NCBI GenBank assembly: GCA_017396025.1
Contig: JAFQNF010000040.1
Location: forward strand, 47,984 to 111,983
Origin: a bacterium
GTDB taxonomy: Bacteria > Cyanobacteriota > Vampirovibrionia > Gastranaerophilales > Gastranaerophilaceae
Length of the DNA: 64,000 bases
Direction: 5' to 3'
In this document: positions 18,037 to 27,206 of the stretch, one piece after another
Numbering within the stretch: position 1 is the first letter of the stretch
Layout: each line of letters starts with the position of its first letter
The notes under the pieces: model-generated
Told to the model about the DNA's origin: nothing
Databases searched by the model: none
What the model saw: the letters and a program-made list of their open reading frames with translations, nothing else
Translations under genes and position numbers: made by a program

Positions 18037-18672
18037 CTATACTAATGCTTTTGTTTGAGTTTTTTCTTCAGAATCAGTAAAGCTTAAGAATAATAATTTA
18101 ATAAGTTGAAAATCGTCTTCATATCTTTTTACTGTTGATTGGAACAAGTTATACAGAACAACGGCCACAATCGCAACACCAAGACCGAAAGCAGTAGCAA
18201 TAAGAGCAGAACCAATACCCATCGCAACAGCTGCTGACTGATTACCTTGTGAAGCTAAATCTTGGAATGTATAAAGAATTCTAACTACTGTACCAAACAA
18301 ACCTAAAAATGGACAAACACCGCCAACTGTACCTAAAATTGTTAAATGTTTTTCCAGTTTTCTTGTCGCCAAATTAGCAGAAATATCAAAAGAACGAGAA
18401 AAGCCTTGTTTTTGTTCTGAAAAAATTCTAACGGCTTCTTCTGAAACTTCCCCAATTACACCACCAAGTTGAATACTTAAATTTTTTGCAGAATCTAATC
18501 TATTATTAACTAATTCTGATTTTAAGCTTCTAATAAATTTAACAACATCTCTTTTATTTTTGTTGTAAAAGCTAAATCTATTAATTGCAACAGCAACTGT
18601 CAAAATTGAACACAACAAGATTGGCAACAACACAGGCCAGTCAAGTTTAATTGAGTGTAATAGTAATTCCAT
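18037..18672 (-). CDS. exbB: ExbB/TolQ/MotA-type proton channel protein
   Basis: A 211-aa inner-membrane protein with three membrane segments: about residues 12-30, 110-140 and 155-180. The MotA/TolQ/ExbB signature GGVCPFLGLFGTVVRI lies near 117, and a Gly/Ala-rich helix follows (IGSALIATAFGLGVAIVAV). It forms the stator of the TonB system. It is preceded by tonB with a 25-bp gap and followed by exbD. Confidence 0.93.
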   Translation of the reverse strand: MELLLHSIKLDWPVLLPILLCSILTVAVAINRFSFYNKNKRDVVKFIRSLKSELVNNRLDSAKNLSIQLGGVIGEVSEEAVRIFSEQKQGFSRSFDISANLATRKLEKHLTILGTVGGVCPFLGLFGTVVRILYTFQDLASQGNQSAAVAMGIGSALIATAFGLGVAIVAVVLYNLFQSTVKRYEDDFQLIKLLFLSFTDSEEKTQTKALV

Positions 18673-18697
18673 AGTTTATTTTCCTCTTTTCTTATTT

Positions 18698-19861
18698 TTA
18701 GTAAATTCCGAATACGTTGTAGTCAAATGTAAATTGGATATCAACATTATCACCTCTAAAATCAGGTGGTAATGGTCTAAATGGAGCCGTTAATTTAACC
18801 GCATCAATAGCTGCCTTATCTGCAGCTGCAAGACCAGATGAACGATGAACTTTTACATTCAGTAATCTACCATCTCTTGCAATAGAAAATAAAAGAACAA
18901 CGCGTTTACTTTCATTACCCTTTGGTGGATCCCAATTCATTTTTATACGTCTTTGTAATTCTTTCATATATGGACCAAAATCAGGTTCTCTAATTGCGTC
19001 AATTCCAGGTGCACCTTTTGGATTTCCAGGTCCAGGATTACCAACATTTCCACTGCCAGAACCAGTAGCATTATTAAATCTTCCACCACCACCCGCAGTA
19101 GAACCAGCCCCGCTACGTCCAGAAGTAGTTGGAGAGAAACTTGGAGCAGGAGTTGCCCCACCAGATGCTCCACCACTTGCAATTTTTGGTGCAGAAGTAA
19201 CTGGTGCAGTTGTTGGCTGTGCTATTTGCGGAATAACTGATTTTGGAATTGGTATATTAAAATCTGATGGCAACTTCGGAGTCGGAGTTGGCGCAACAGG
19301 TTTTGGTTGCGGTCTTGGCGCTGGTGTTTTTGGCACAGGTTTTGGCGCAGGCTGCTGCACTTGTTCAACTTTTGGCTGTGGTTTTGGTTGAGGTTTAGCA
19401 ACAGTTTGTTGTTTTGGTTGTGGCTTTGGCTGTGGTTTTTGAACAGCTGGTTTTTTAGCAGGTGGTGTTGGTTTCTTTGCTGGAGCTTTTGGAGCCGCGC
19501 TTTGTGGCAGAGAAACTGCACGCTTAGGATCGTGTTTTCCACCGGCTTGAGAATCCTTATCCGCCCTATTTTTTGTATTTTTATCAATAGGTGGTGCTTC
19601 TTTTTCTACCAAAACAAATTCTATATCTTTTGGTTTCATTTCAGGTTTTTTGAATAATTCAATTCCCAAAAGTGCAAAAATTAATGAAGATAACATTAAA
19701 ATCAAAACAACTAAAGGATGTATAATCAATGCAATTATAAGAGCCTTTTCAAAAGATATTTCTTCCTTATCTTTTCTAATCACAGCAGGAATTTCATACT
19801 TAGAAGCTTTAACATTCCCGCCATTTGATTTTATATTATCTTCATTTTTGATTACTGACAT
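18698..19861 (-). CDS. tonB: TonB-family energy transducer
   Basis: A 387-aa protein with one membrane helix (about residues 40-68) and a long Pro/Lys/Gln-rich periplasm-spanning segment of QPKPQPK-like repeats (about 105-200). A Gly/Ser-rich linker follows (225-285). The C-terminal TonB domain (about 295-380) contains VVLLFSIARDGRLLNVKV. It delivers energy to outer-membrane receptors, so its presence argues for a diderm cell. No TonB-dependent receptor lies in this window. Confidence 0.9.
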   Translation of the reverse strand: MSVIKNEDNIKSNGGNVKASKYEIPAVIRKDKEEISFEKALIIALIIHPLVVLILMLSSLIFALLGIELFKKPEMKPKDIEFVLVEKEAPPIDKNTKNRADKDSQAGGKHDPKRAVSLPQSAAPKAPAKKPTPPAKKPAVQKPQPKPQPKQQTVAKPQPKPQPKVEQVQQPAPKPVPKTPAPRPQPKPVAPTPTPKLPSDFNIPIPKSVIPQIAQPTTAPVTSAPKIASGGASGGATPAPSFSPTTSGRSGAGSTAGGGGRFNNATGSGSGNVGNPGPGNPKGAPGIDAIREPDFGPYMKELQRRIKMNWDPPKGNESKRVVLLFSIARDGRLLNVKVHRSSGLAAADKAAIDAVKLTAPFRPLPPDFRGDNVDIQFTFDYNVFGIY

Positions 19862-19930
19862 TCCCTAAATTCCCATTTGATAGTTATTTTATCAAAAAAT
19901 ACATGATAAAACAAATAGCCGATTTACTAT

Positions 19931-20722
19931 CTAATAAGGAGTATTAGAAGAAATTGTAATAGGTTGGTCAATAACAATATTCATTTGTGCATTTTGTGGA
20001 ATTTCAACATTTCCGCCTTTTTCAAATACTGTTTTAATAATGCCCAATCCACCACCAACGGCAGTACCATATACAGCACCTTTTCCAACGCTACCACCAG
20101 ACAATGCACCCATTACAGTACCTAAAATAGCACCAGAAGCAGCACCAACACCAGCATCTTTAACATATTCTTTCGTTGTATCTTTTGCAGTACCAGCCTT
20201 TAAAATACCAGTACCATCTTCTGTTTGAATATGAGCAGATAAAGGTATCATTTGCCCTGTTGGAGTAACTATATTTGTAAATTTAATTTGTATTTGTCCA
20301 TTTCTTTGTCCGAACGAACCTTTTTTCGCTTTTAAAATAGTACCATTGATTCTACTTCCAGCAGCAGCAATTAAGTCTTTACCATAGTAAAAATCTGAAC
20401 CCAGATAGAATGAAACATTATCGCCTATTCTTGCTGTTTCAGAACTAATAGGAGTCATTACACTTGCACTAAAAGAAGTATTTGCAGGAACCATTACAAC
20501 ATTTCCTTGCAATTGGTCATAATTATAATTTCCTGTTGTATAGCCTTGAGGTTGGTATGAATTCACAGGAAGTGGATACTGTGTTTGATAAACATAGTCT
20601 TCAACAGGAGCATATTGAACTGCCGGCGTTGTTTGAGCTTCATAATTCATAGCTGCAAATGAAATACTTGGAGAAGCTATCATAACAGCAATAAGTGATA
20701 TAGTTAATAATTCTTTCCTCAT
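19931..20722 (-). CDS. Secreted protein with glycine-zipper segment
   Basis: A 263-aa protein with a Sec-type signal peptide (MRKELLTISLIAVMIASPSISFA). A Tyr/Gln-rich region follows, then a beta-rich domain (about 80-170) with SASVMTPISSETARIGDNV. A Gly/Ala-rich zipper follows near 190-230. The middle domain resembles conjugation/TrbI-type or outer-membrane beta domains, but I cannot assign a family. AAGGAGAAA precedes the ATG. It lies downstream of another secreted protein (gap 66 bp) and upstream of tonB, so an envelope role is likely. Confidence 0.75.
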   Translation of the reverse strand: MRKELLTISLIAVMIASPSISFAAMNYEAQTTPAVQYAPVEDYVYQTQYPLPVNSYQPQGYTTGNYNYDQLQGNVVMVPANTSFSASVMTPISSETARIGDNVSFYLGSDFYYGKDLIAAAGSRINGTILKAKKGSFGQRNGQIQIKFTNIVTPTGQMIPLSAHIQTEDGTGILKAGTAKDTTKEYVKDAGVGAASGAILGTVMGALSGGSVGKGAVYGTAVGGGLGIIKTVFEKGGNVEIPQNAQMNIVIDQPITISSNTPY

Positions 20723-20788
20723 GATTTCTCCTTCTTACTATATTTATTCTTATACTTATTTTTTATAACGAGTAAAGAATTTTATAGT

Positions 20789-21340
20789 TCATTTTGCAAT
20801 TACATCTTCTTCCAAAATCAAAAATAATTCAGCTCCTGGAAGAATAACTGTGTGCTTACCCATTTCAAAAACATTCAACGGTGCAACTTTCAACATAGGC
20901 TTTAAGCCATGGTTGTAGTGTGCAACTCTTCTATAATAAACGGCTTGTGTTGGCTTTCCACCAATATAATTATCATTTTCAGTATATATATGACCTTTTG
21001 CCCTATAAACCTTTTTATCTGGAGTTATCATTTTATAAATTGATATTTTTATTGCACCATCTCTACCCTCAACAGGTTCCAACACTTCTTCAACTTCTCC
21101 GTATATTTTAGTATTGGCAGGAATAACATTTGTTTCGTACACATACATATCATTTAAGTTTAAAAAAATAACTTCATCTTCAGCATCAGCCATTAAAGAC
21201 GAAATTTCTGTTAAATTCAAAACTTTTAGAAAAGTCCCAGAACGAACTTTCACAACATTTTCCGTTTCATCCTGCGCTTGAGCAAAATGAAATACAGAAA
21301 ATATAAAAAATATTGATAAAATTAACAAATTTTTAAACAT
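20789..21340 (-). CDS. Secreted hypothetical protein
   Basis: A 183-aa protein with a signal peptide (MFKNLLILSIFFIFSVFHFAQA). The mature part is beta-rich, with blocks around KVRSGTFLKVLNL and EVIFLNLNDMYVYETNVIPANTKIYGEVEEV. The second is similar in character to PANTSFSASV in the neighbouring 263-aa protein, so they may share a barrel-like domain. A TAAACT box lies six bases before the ATG. It is divergent from bioD with a 46-bp shared promoter gap. Confidence 0.7.
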   Translation of the reverse strand: MFKNLLILSIFFIFSVFHFAQAQDETENVVKVRSGTFLKVLNLTEISSLMADAEDEVIFLNLNDMYVYETNVIPANTKIYGEVEEVLEPVEGRDGAIKISIYKMITPDKKVYRAKGHIYTENDNYIGGKPTQAVYYRRVAHYNHGLKPMLKVAPLNVFEMGKHTVILPGAELFLILEEDVIAK

Positions 21341-21374
21341 AATTCCAGTTTAACACATTTTTAATGAAATTTGT

Positions 21375-21380
21375 TATAAT
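21375..21380 (+). promoter_or_regulatory. Extended -10 box placing bioD transcription start at its ATG
   Basis: TGTTATAAT lies exactly six bases before the bioD ATG, so transcription is expected to begin at or next to the A of the start codon. No ribosome-binding sequence exists in between. Confidence 0.55.
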
Positions 21381-21386
21381 TTCAAT

Positions 21387-22094
21387 ATGAATAATGTGTT
21401 CATAGCAGGCATCAATAGCGGTTGTGGAAAAACAGTAATATCTGCAGGTATTGCTGCTGTTATGCAATCTTTAGGATATAAAACAGGGGTCTATAAACCA
21501 ATCCAAACTGGTGCAATAAATAAGGAAAAATATCTAATTTCCCCTGACTTAGCATTTGTGAAAATGCTTGACCCATATATCACAACACATTCAACATATA
21601 TGTTTGCAGAAAAAACATTGCCTGCAATAACAACTAATTCTATAGAGATGCAAGATATTTCAAAAGATTTTCATCTCCTATCAGAAAAAACTGATACTTT
21701 AATAGTAGAATCTATTGGTGGACTTATGACCCCACTAAACAAAAACCTGTTTACATATAATATTCCCCTTGCATTCAAATTACCTGTTGTTTTTGTTGTT
21801 AGCCCATCAAATGATTCTGTAAACAACTATTTTAACGAGATTAACACAGCTAAAACTGCTGGTTTAGATATACAAGGTGTTATTATAAACAAATATCCTG
21901 TTGATAGCGAAAATCCAGAAATAAAATCTTTCCCAACATTAATAGAGGAATATTGTGACGTAAAAGTTTTAGGTTTAATTAGAAGTTTCAAAGGTGACAG
22001 CGTTCAAGCTAACACACTAATAACAGAAATATTAAACGGAATTGATTTAGAAGATCTATTTAGAATGAAAATACCAAAGTTAAACGGCTACTAA
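21387..22094 (+). CDS. bioD: ATP-dependent dethiobiotin synthetase
   Basis: A 235-aa BioD-type P-loop enzyme that closes the ureido ring of dethiobiotin. The deviant Walker A is GINSGCGKTVIS (residues about 8-19), KPIQTG near 38-43 binds the diaminopelargonate end, and VESIGGLMTPL near 109-119 is the second conserved block. No other bio synthesis gene is adjacent, but a BioY biotin transporter is encoded 14 kb away. The transcript is probably leaderless. Confidence 0.9.
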   Translation: MNNVFIAGINSGCGKTVISAGIAAVMQSLGYKTGVYKPIQTGAINKEKYLISPDLAFVKMLDPYITTHSTYMFAEKTLPAITTNSIEMQDISKDFHLLSEKTDTLIVESIGGLMTPLNKNLFTYNIPLAFKLPVVFVVSPSNDSVNNYFNEINTAKTAGLDIQGVIINKYPVDSENPEIKSFPTLIEEYCDVKVLGLIRSFKGDSVQANTLITEILNGIDLEDLFRMKIPKLNGY

Positions 22095-22096
22095 TT

Positions 22097-24145
22097 TTAT
22101 TCAACAACTTCTTCTGTTTTATCTTTTCCCCTAATTCTATCTATTAAACCATCATTAATTTGAACTGGTATTTCTTCAAAATTGCCTTCTTCAGATTTTT
22201 TCTTAGAACCAAAAGGTAGAATTGACATAAAACCACCATCTTGTTCTTCTTTCAATTTTTCTTCTTGTTGTTTTAGCAATTCTTCATAAGGAACTTCTTC
22301 ATAATCAATAGTAAAGTCAACAGGTTCATAGTCAAATTCCGGACTTCCGAAACGCTCTGTTGCCACAGTCATCATATCCTTCCATATTCTAGCAGGAGCA
22401 CTACCACCAGTTAAACCAATACTTGTATTATCGTCATTTCCCATAAATACACCTGTTACAATATCTGGAGTATAACCAATAAACCAAGCATCTCTATTTT
22501 CGTTTGTAGTACCTGTTTTGCCACCCATTGGTTTTCCAATATTTGCGCCACGTCCAGTACCAATTGTAATTACTTTTCTTAGCATTGCTGTCATAATTCC
22601 AGCAGTATCTTTATCAAGAACTTTTGTTATTTTTGTTCTTGGCGCCTGATATATAACCTTTCCACGCTTTGTTTCTATTTTTTCAATAGCATAAGGCTGA
22701 ACTCTATAACCACCATTTGCAAAATTACCATACACAATAACCATATCATATAACTTAACACCATTTGAACCAAGTGAAATTGTGTAGTCATACGTTAATG
22801 GCGTTGTAAGCCCAAGAGCTTTTGCCATATCAATAACCATTTGAATACCAACATCCTGAATCATTTTTACAGCAATAACGTTAGAAGAAATAGCCAAAGC
22901 CTTATACATTGGCATAATTCCTTTATATTTTTCACCATAATTGCGTGGTTCCCATTCCCCAACTGTTACAGGAGAATCTTCAACAGCATCTGTTGGCATC
23001 CATCCTTTATGTACAGCTGCTGCATATACAATTGGTTTGAATGCAGAACCAGGAGGACGAATAGCCTGAGTAACTCTGTCGTACTGGCTTTCTGTATAAT
23101 CTTTTCCACCACAATAAGCATATATTGCACCAGTAGTTGGAGAATAACTAAATAACGCAGCTTGATTTTTAGCTTGCTTCTTACCAAAATTAGCTAAATT
23201 CTTTTCAATCGCCTCATTTGCTGCAACCTGTGAATTGTAATCCAAAGTAGTTGTTATTTTATATCCACCTTGTGAAATTTCCGTCTCATCATAGCCTAAC
23301 GCTTCAAGTTCTCTTAAAACATAATCAATAAAATAAGGAGCAATATTTACCTTAGATAACGTAGGTTTTTTATTTAAAACAATTTTCTCTTTTAATGCAG
23401 CTTCATATTGTTTTTTTGTAATGGTTTTCATTACATACATTCTTTTAAGAACTTTATTTCTTCTCTTTTCAGCAAGCTTTATATTTTTATATGGAGAGTA
23501 AACTGATGGAGCCTGCGGAAGACCAGCAATTAAAGCACATTCTGCCAAAGATAATTGAGACAATTCTTTATTAAAGTATGTAGACGCTGCTGCACCAACG
23601 CCATATGCACCAGAACCCAAATAAACATTATTTAAATACATTTCTAATATTTTATCTTTAGGAATAGATTTTTCTATTCTTGCAGCTATTTGAATTTCTT
23701 TAATTTTTCTAATAAATGTTTTTTCGTTAGAAAGGAAAAGAATCCTTGCTAGTTGTTGTGTAATAGTGCTCGCGCCTTGGCTTGCTTTTTTGTTCATAAT
23801 ATTAACAACTACAGAACGTGCAATTCCGAAAATATCATAACCATCGTGAGAATAAAAATTCTTATCTTCTGTTGAGATAATCGCATCTTTCATATACTTT
23901 GGAATTTCATGAATAGTTGCTTCTTCATAATGGAATGTTTGGAATGTTTTAATCAAATGACCATCAGAAGAATAAACCTGAGTCACAATATTTCTATTAT
24001 AATTATTTAAATGAGGAATTGGTTCTAGCCCATTTAAATACATTTTAACTGCAGTATAACCAGCAAGAGTAAAAGCAATCGTTATGACAAGAATAACTTT
24101 CAAAAAAGTCATAAAAAAATTGCGTTTATTTTTCTTTGACGTCAT
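22097..24145 (-). CDS. Class A penicillin-binding protein 1A
   Basis: A 682-aa bifunctional peptidoglycan synthase. After a short cytoplasmic N-terminus and a membrane helix (about 12-30) comes the GT51 transglycosylase domain with TEDKNFYSHDG near 70-80 and ASTITQQLARILFL near 100-113. The transpeptidase domain has SxxK (PPGSAFKPIVY near 355), SxN (SSNVIAVK near 418) and KTGT (GGKTGTTNENRDAW near 545). A ~90-residue acidic/lysine-rich tail follows. AGAGGGAAAA precedes the ATG. Its end lies two bases from the convergent bioD end. Confidence 0.95.
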   Translation of the reverse strand: MTSKKNKRNFFMTFLKVILVITIAFTLAGYTAVKMYLNGLEPIPHLNNYNRNIVTQVYSSDGHLIKTFQTFHYEEATIHEIPKYMKDAIISTEDKNFYSHDGYDIFGIARSVVVNIMNKKASQGASTITQQLARILFLSNEKTFIRKIKEIQIAARIEKSIPKDKILEMYLNNVYLGSGAYGVGAAASTYFNKELSQLSLAECALIAGLPQAPSVYSPYKNIKLAEKRRNKVLKRMYVMKTITKKQYEAALKEKIVLNKKPTLSKVNIAPYFIDYVLRELEALGYDETEISQGGYKITTTLDYNSQVAANEAIEKNLANFGKKQAKNQAALFSYSPTTGAIYAYCGGKDYTESQYDRVTQAIRPPGSAFKPIVYAAAVHKGWMPTDAVEDSPVTVGEWEPRNYGEKYKGIMPMYKALAISSNVIAVKMIQDVGIQMVIDMAKALGLTTPLTYDYTISLGSNGVKLYDMVIVYGNFANGGYRVQPYAIEKIETKRGKVIYQAPRTKITKVLDKDTAGIMTAMLRKVITIGTGRGANIGKPMGGKTGTTNENRDAWFIGYTPDIVTGVFMGNDDNTSIGLTGGSAPARIWKDMMTVATERFGSPEFDYEPVDFTIDYEEVPYEELLKQQEEKLKEEQDGGFMSILPFGSKKKSEEGNFEEIPVQINDGLIDRIRGKDKTEEVVE

Positions 24146-24220
24146 TTTTCCCTCTGTGCCTTAATATGATATGATTATATTTTAACAGATAAATTTATTA
24201 AGAAACGAATTTGTAAACAA

Positions 24221-24610
24221 ATGTCTATAGATTTAATAAAATCAATATATTATGAAATACTATCATACTTTATTCCTCAAAAGATTAAATACAAAGTGGA
24301 AGGAAGTTGTAACAAGTGTGGTAATTGTTGTCGCCAAATTAGAGCCTATGGACTAAAAACAGAAAACGAATTCAAATTTATGCAATTAATTTTTCCTTGG
24401 TATAAAAGATTTTTTATAACTGGAAAAGATGAAAATAATGATTTTGTATTGAGCTGTAAATATTTAACAAAAGACGGAATTTGTAGCGTTTATACAAGAC
24501 GGCCTTTTGTTTGCAGAAATTATCCAGCAAAAATAATACATTTTAACGCAGAAATGCCAAACAACTGTGGATACAAAATTATGAAAAAAGAATTTAAGGA
24601 CTATTTATAA
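24221..24610 (+). CDS. YkgJ-type cysteine-cluster protein
   Basis: A 129-aa member of the YkgJ family, small proteins that bind a zinc or iron-sulfur centre. Cysteine motifs are GSCNKCGNCCR (about 27-37), LSCKYL near 77, GICSVY near 87 and RPFVCRNYPA near 95-104. It is divergent from PBP1A, and its 3' end overlaps the convergent glycosyltransferase gene by 17 bases. Precise function unknown. Confidence 0.88.
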   Translation: MSIDLIKSIYYEILSYFIPQKIKYKVEGSCNKCGNCCRQIRAYGLKTENEFKFMQLIFPWYKRFFITGKDENNDFVLSCKYLTKDGICSVYTRRPFVCRNYPAKIIHFNAEMPNNCGYKIMKKEFKDYL

Positions 24611-26186
24611 AATCATTCCAAGCTTTTTTATACTTTGCTTCTAAATCTTTAGTAAATTCTTTTTCATTAACTCTTATATCAGAATTATTAATTTTGGTTC
24701 TTAATGTTTGTCTTAATGTAGAAAGTCTATCTTTATCCGCCGCCAATTTAAGAGCTGCATTAATATATTCTTCACCGGTTGAAGCATTAAATTCTTCAAA
24801 TCCCAACAATGAATTAATTCTAGCAGCACCTCTTGACTGCATTCCTTCTCCAATCAAAGTTATTGTAGGAACACCCATTGATGCAGTTTCAATTGCAATT
24901 GACATCCCACTAAATGGGTATGGATCAAGAGATATATCTGCTTTTGAATATGCTCTAAAATGTGGTGATAAGCTCTTTGAATCAAAAATCAATCTGTCTT
25001 GTGATATACCCAATTTTTCAAATTTTTGTTTTAGATTTTTAATTATACTTTTGGTTAACTGAGTTCTATATATCAGTAATTTTGAAGTCAAATCTTTCTT
25101 TAATATTTGAGCCCATATAAATAAAATTGAATCACTAAATTTCGAAGTGCAATTAAAACTTCCATATGTAATATAACAATTTTCTTTATACGGACAAGCC
25201 GTTATTTCTGGAAAATCTTTTTCTGTAAAAATTTGATACCCTTTATCTAAATACAGTGGCTTTTCAGTATATAAATCAGCATACTCTTCTGGAATCGTAT
25301 ACCTATCAGTCAAAATATAATCGACTTCTTTTATACCAAGTGTATTTAAATATCCCAAATAAGAAATAATAATTGGAGCCGGCTTATAGAAAGCACTCAT
25401 TGTTTTCAAATGAGTATAACCACCCAAATCAACTAAAATATCAATGTTTTCATCATATATTAATTTCGCAATTTCTTCATCCGATAATTTAGAACAAGAA
25501 AGCATTTTAATTCCTGTCTTTTTTATCTTTGCAGTAGTTGTATCATTTTTATCTGAACCATTGAAAATTACAAAGTTAAATTCTTCTTGATTATGATTTT
25601 CCCAAATTGGCAAAATATAATTCATCATTGTATGTGCATGACAATCTGAAGATAAATAACCAATATTTAATTTCTTATTAGGATTTTTTTTCTTATCAGA
25701 ATGCTCATATTTTTTTATATTTTTATATAATGAATTTTTTACCAAATCTACTTCATACTCAGATTCTTCCTTAATATCTCTTTGTTCATAAAAAGAAGAC
25801 TTTGTCATCGCAAAAAGCTTGCAAGAAACATCATATTTAGTAACTTCAAGATTTAATGCCTTATTATGATAATCAATACTTTTATCTTGATCTATATAAT
25901 AATAAGCATGTGCAAGCCTAGAAAAGACACTAGTTTGCCCCTTCGGAAACACCTTCAAATATTCTTCATAATAGTGAGTAGCCTTATCTTTGTCTTCTAA
26001 ACAATAATATGAATTAGCTAGTCTAATATACAAAACAGCTAGAGAATTATCATCTAAGTTTTTTCCGTACATTAATTGAGCCAATTTGCACAGTTTTATT
26101 GCTTCTTTATAGTTTTTTTCTTTAAAGAAAGTTGAACTTTTATCCATTAACTCATTAAATGAAGTATTTTTTGTCTCTTCAGTCAA
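24594..26186 (-). CDS. TPR protein with O-GlcNAc transferase (GT41/SPINDLY-type) domain
   Basis: A 530-aa protein. An N-terminal TPR region (about residues 7-125, repeats around YKEAIKLCKLAQLMY and ATHYYEEYLKVFP) is joined to a GT41 catalytic region. That region opens with LNIGYLSSDCHAHTMMNYI (near 168) and has ILVDLGGYTH near 250, ISYLGYLNTLG near 275 and LDPYPFSGMS near 425. GT41 enzymes transfer GlcNAc to Ser/Thr of proteins; bacterial homologs modify pilins, flagellins or adhesins. It starts at a TTG behind GGAGCGAG, 12 bp after gpsA. Pilin-like proteins elsewhere in the window are possible targets (inference). Confidence 0.87.
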   Translation of the reverse strand: MTEETKNTSFNELMDKSSTFFKEKNYKEAIKLCKLAQLMYGKNLDDNSLAVLYIRLANSYYCLEDKDKATHYYEEYLKVFPKGQTSVFSRLAHAYYYIDQDKSIDYHNKALNLEVTKYDVSCKLFAMTKSSFYEQRDIKEESEYEVDLVKNSLYKNIKKYEHSDKKKNPNKKLNIGYLSSDCHAHTMMNYILPIWENHNQEEFNFVIFNGSDKNDTTTAKIKKTGIKMLSCSKLSDEEIAKLIYDENIDILVDLGGYTHLKTMSAFYKPAPIIISYLGYLNTLGIKEVDYILTDRYTIPEEYADLYTEKPLYLDKGYQIFTEKDFPEITACPYKENCYITYGSFNCTSKFSDSILFIWAQILKKDLTSKLLIYRTQLTKSIIKNLKQKFEKLGISQDRLIFDSKSLSPHFRAYSKADISLDPYPFSGMSIAIETASMGVPTITLIGEGMQSRGAARINSLLGFEEFNASTGEEYINAALKLAADKDRLSTLRQTLRTKINNSDIRVNEKEFTKDLEAKYKKAWNDFINSP

Positions 26187-26198
26187 AGGCTCGCTCCA

Positions 26199-27206
26199 TT
26201 ACATTAACTTATATTCTTCTTCTTGTTTTAGTTTTCTGTTCATAAGTTTATTTAAGACTTCTTCTGGTGTTATATCAGTATAAACAGCTTCATAAATAGC
26301 AGATGATACAGGAACTTCCAAACCAAGTTTTGCAGCCAATTCACATAATGCTTTTGATGTTTTTACACCCTCAGCTACAGAACCAAGTTCATTTAAAATA
26401 TCATCTATTTTTTTACCTTTACCTAACATTGAACCAACTGTAAAGTTACGGCTGAATGGGCTTGAACAAGTTGCAATCAAATCACCCATGCCAGAAAGTC
26501 CATAAAGAGTAGATGGGCTTGCTCCAAGTTCAACACTAACACGAACAATTTCTGCCATACCACGTGTTAATAATGAACCACGACAGTTATCACCTAATTT
26601 CATAGCATCAGCAAAACCAGATGCGATAGCGATAACGTTCTTTAAACTACCACCAAGTTCAACACCAATCACATCAGAATTGGTATACAATCTAAATTTA
26701 GATGGAACATTACAATGTTTTTGAACAAAAGCAGCTGCTTCCATATCATCTGATGCAACAGACGCCGCTGTAGGACAGCCATTTAAGATTTCTTTTGCTA
26801 AAGTTGGACCAGATAATACAACTAATTTAGAAGTTGGTAATTCATCCTTAATAACTTCTGACATTCTTTTTAATGATGGCAATTCCAAACCTTTTGATAA
26901 GTTAACAAGAATTTGATTATCTTTTAAACCAGCAGCTTTAAGTTGTTGACAAACAGGACGAATACCTGATGTTGCGACTACTAGAAGAATAATTTCCGCC
27001 CCATCAATTGCTTTTGTTAAATCATCTGTAATTTCAACTTTATCATCCAGTTGAACAGTTAATGGTTTTGTTGTTCTTTTATATTGTTTTAATTCATCAG
27101 ATATATCTTGAGTTCTACCCCATACACACACTTCATCAAAATTATCATTTAAAAGCCAAGCTAAAGTTAATCCCCAACATCCTGGTCCTAAAACTGTCAA
27201 CTTCAT
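26199..27206 (-). CDS. gpsA: NAD(P)+-dependent glycerol-3-phosphate dehydrogenase
   Basis: A 335-aa enzyme making sn-glycerol 3-phosphate for phospholipids. The Rossmann motif is LGPGCWGLTLAW (residues 5-16), LSKGLE near 104 and SGPTLAKE near 131 are family blocks, and the catalytic Lys lies in GGSLKNVIAIASGF near 181-194. The ATG overlaps the murE stop region by one base, and GGAGG precedes it. Confidence 0.96.
   Translation of the reverse strand: MKLTVLGPGCWGLTLAWLLNDNFDEVCVWGRTQDISDELKQYKRTTKPLTVQLDDKVEITDDLTKAIDGAEIILLVVATSGIRPVCQQLKAAGLKDNQILVNLSKGLELPSLKRMSEVIKDELPTSKLVVLSGPTLAKEILNGCPTAASVASDDMEAAAFVQKHCNVPSKFRLYTNSDVIGVELGGSLKNVIAIASGFADAMKLGDNCRGSLLTRGMAEIVRVSVELGASPSTLYGLSGMGDLIATCSSPFSRNFTVGSMLGKGKKIDDILNELGSVAEGVKTSKALCELAAKLGLEVPVSSAIYEAVYTDITPEEVLNKLMNRKLKQEEEYKLM

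Noticed and set aside
19307..19657. Long plus-strand frame opposite tonB, rich in Trp/Phe/Leu
   Set aside because: It is the antisense shadow of the Pro/Lys/Gln repeats of TonB. The composition is explained by the complementary codons.
23710..23740. Further copy of the TTCGTTAGAAA repeat inside the PBP1A gene
   Set aside because: Only the first part of the core matches, there is no 33-bp partner, and the bases are explained by coding for LSNEKTF.
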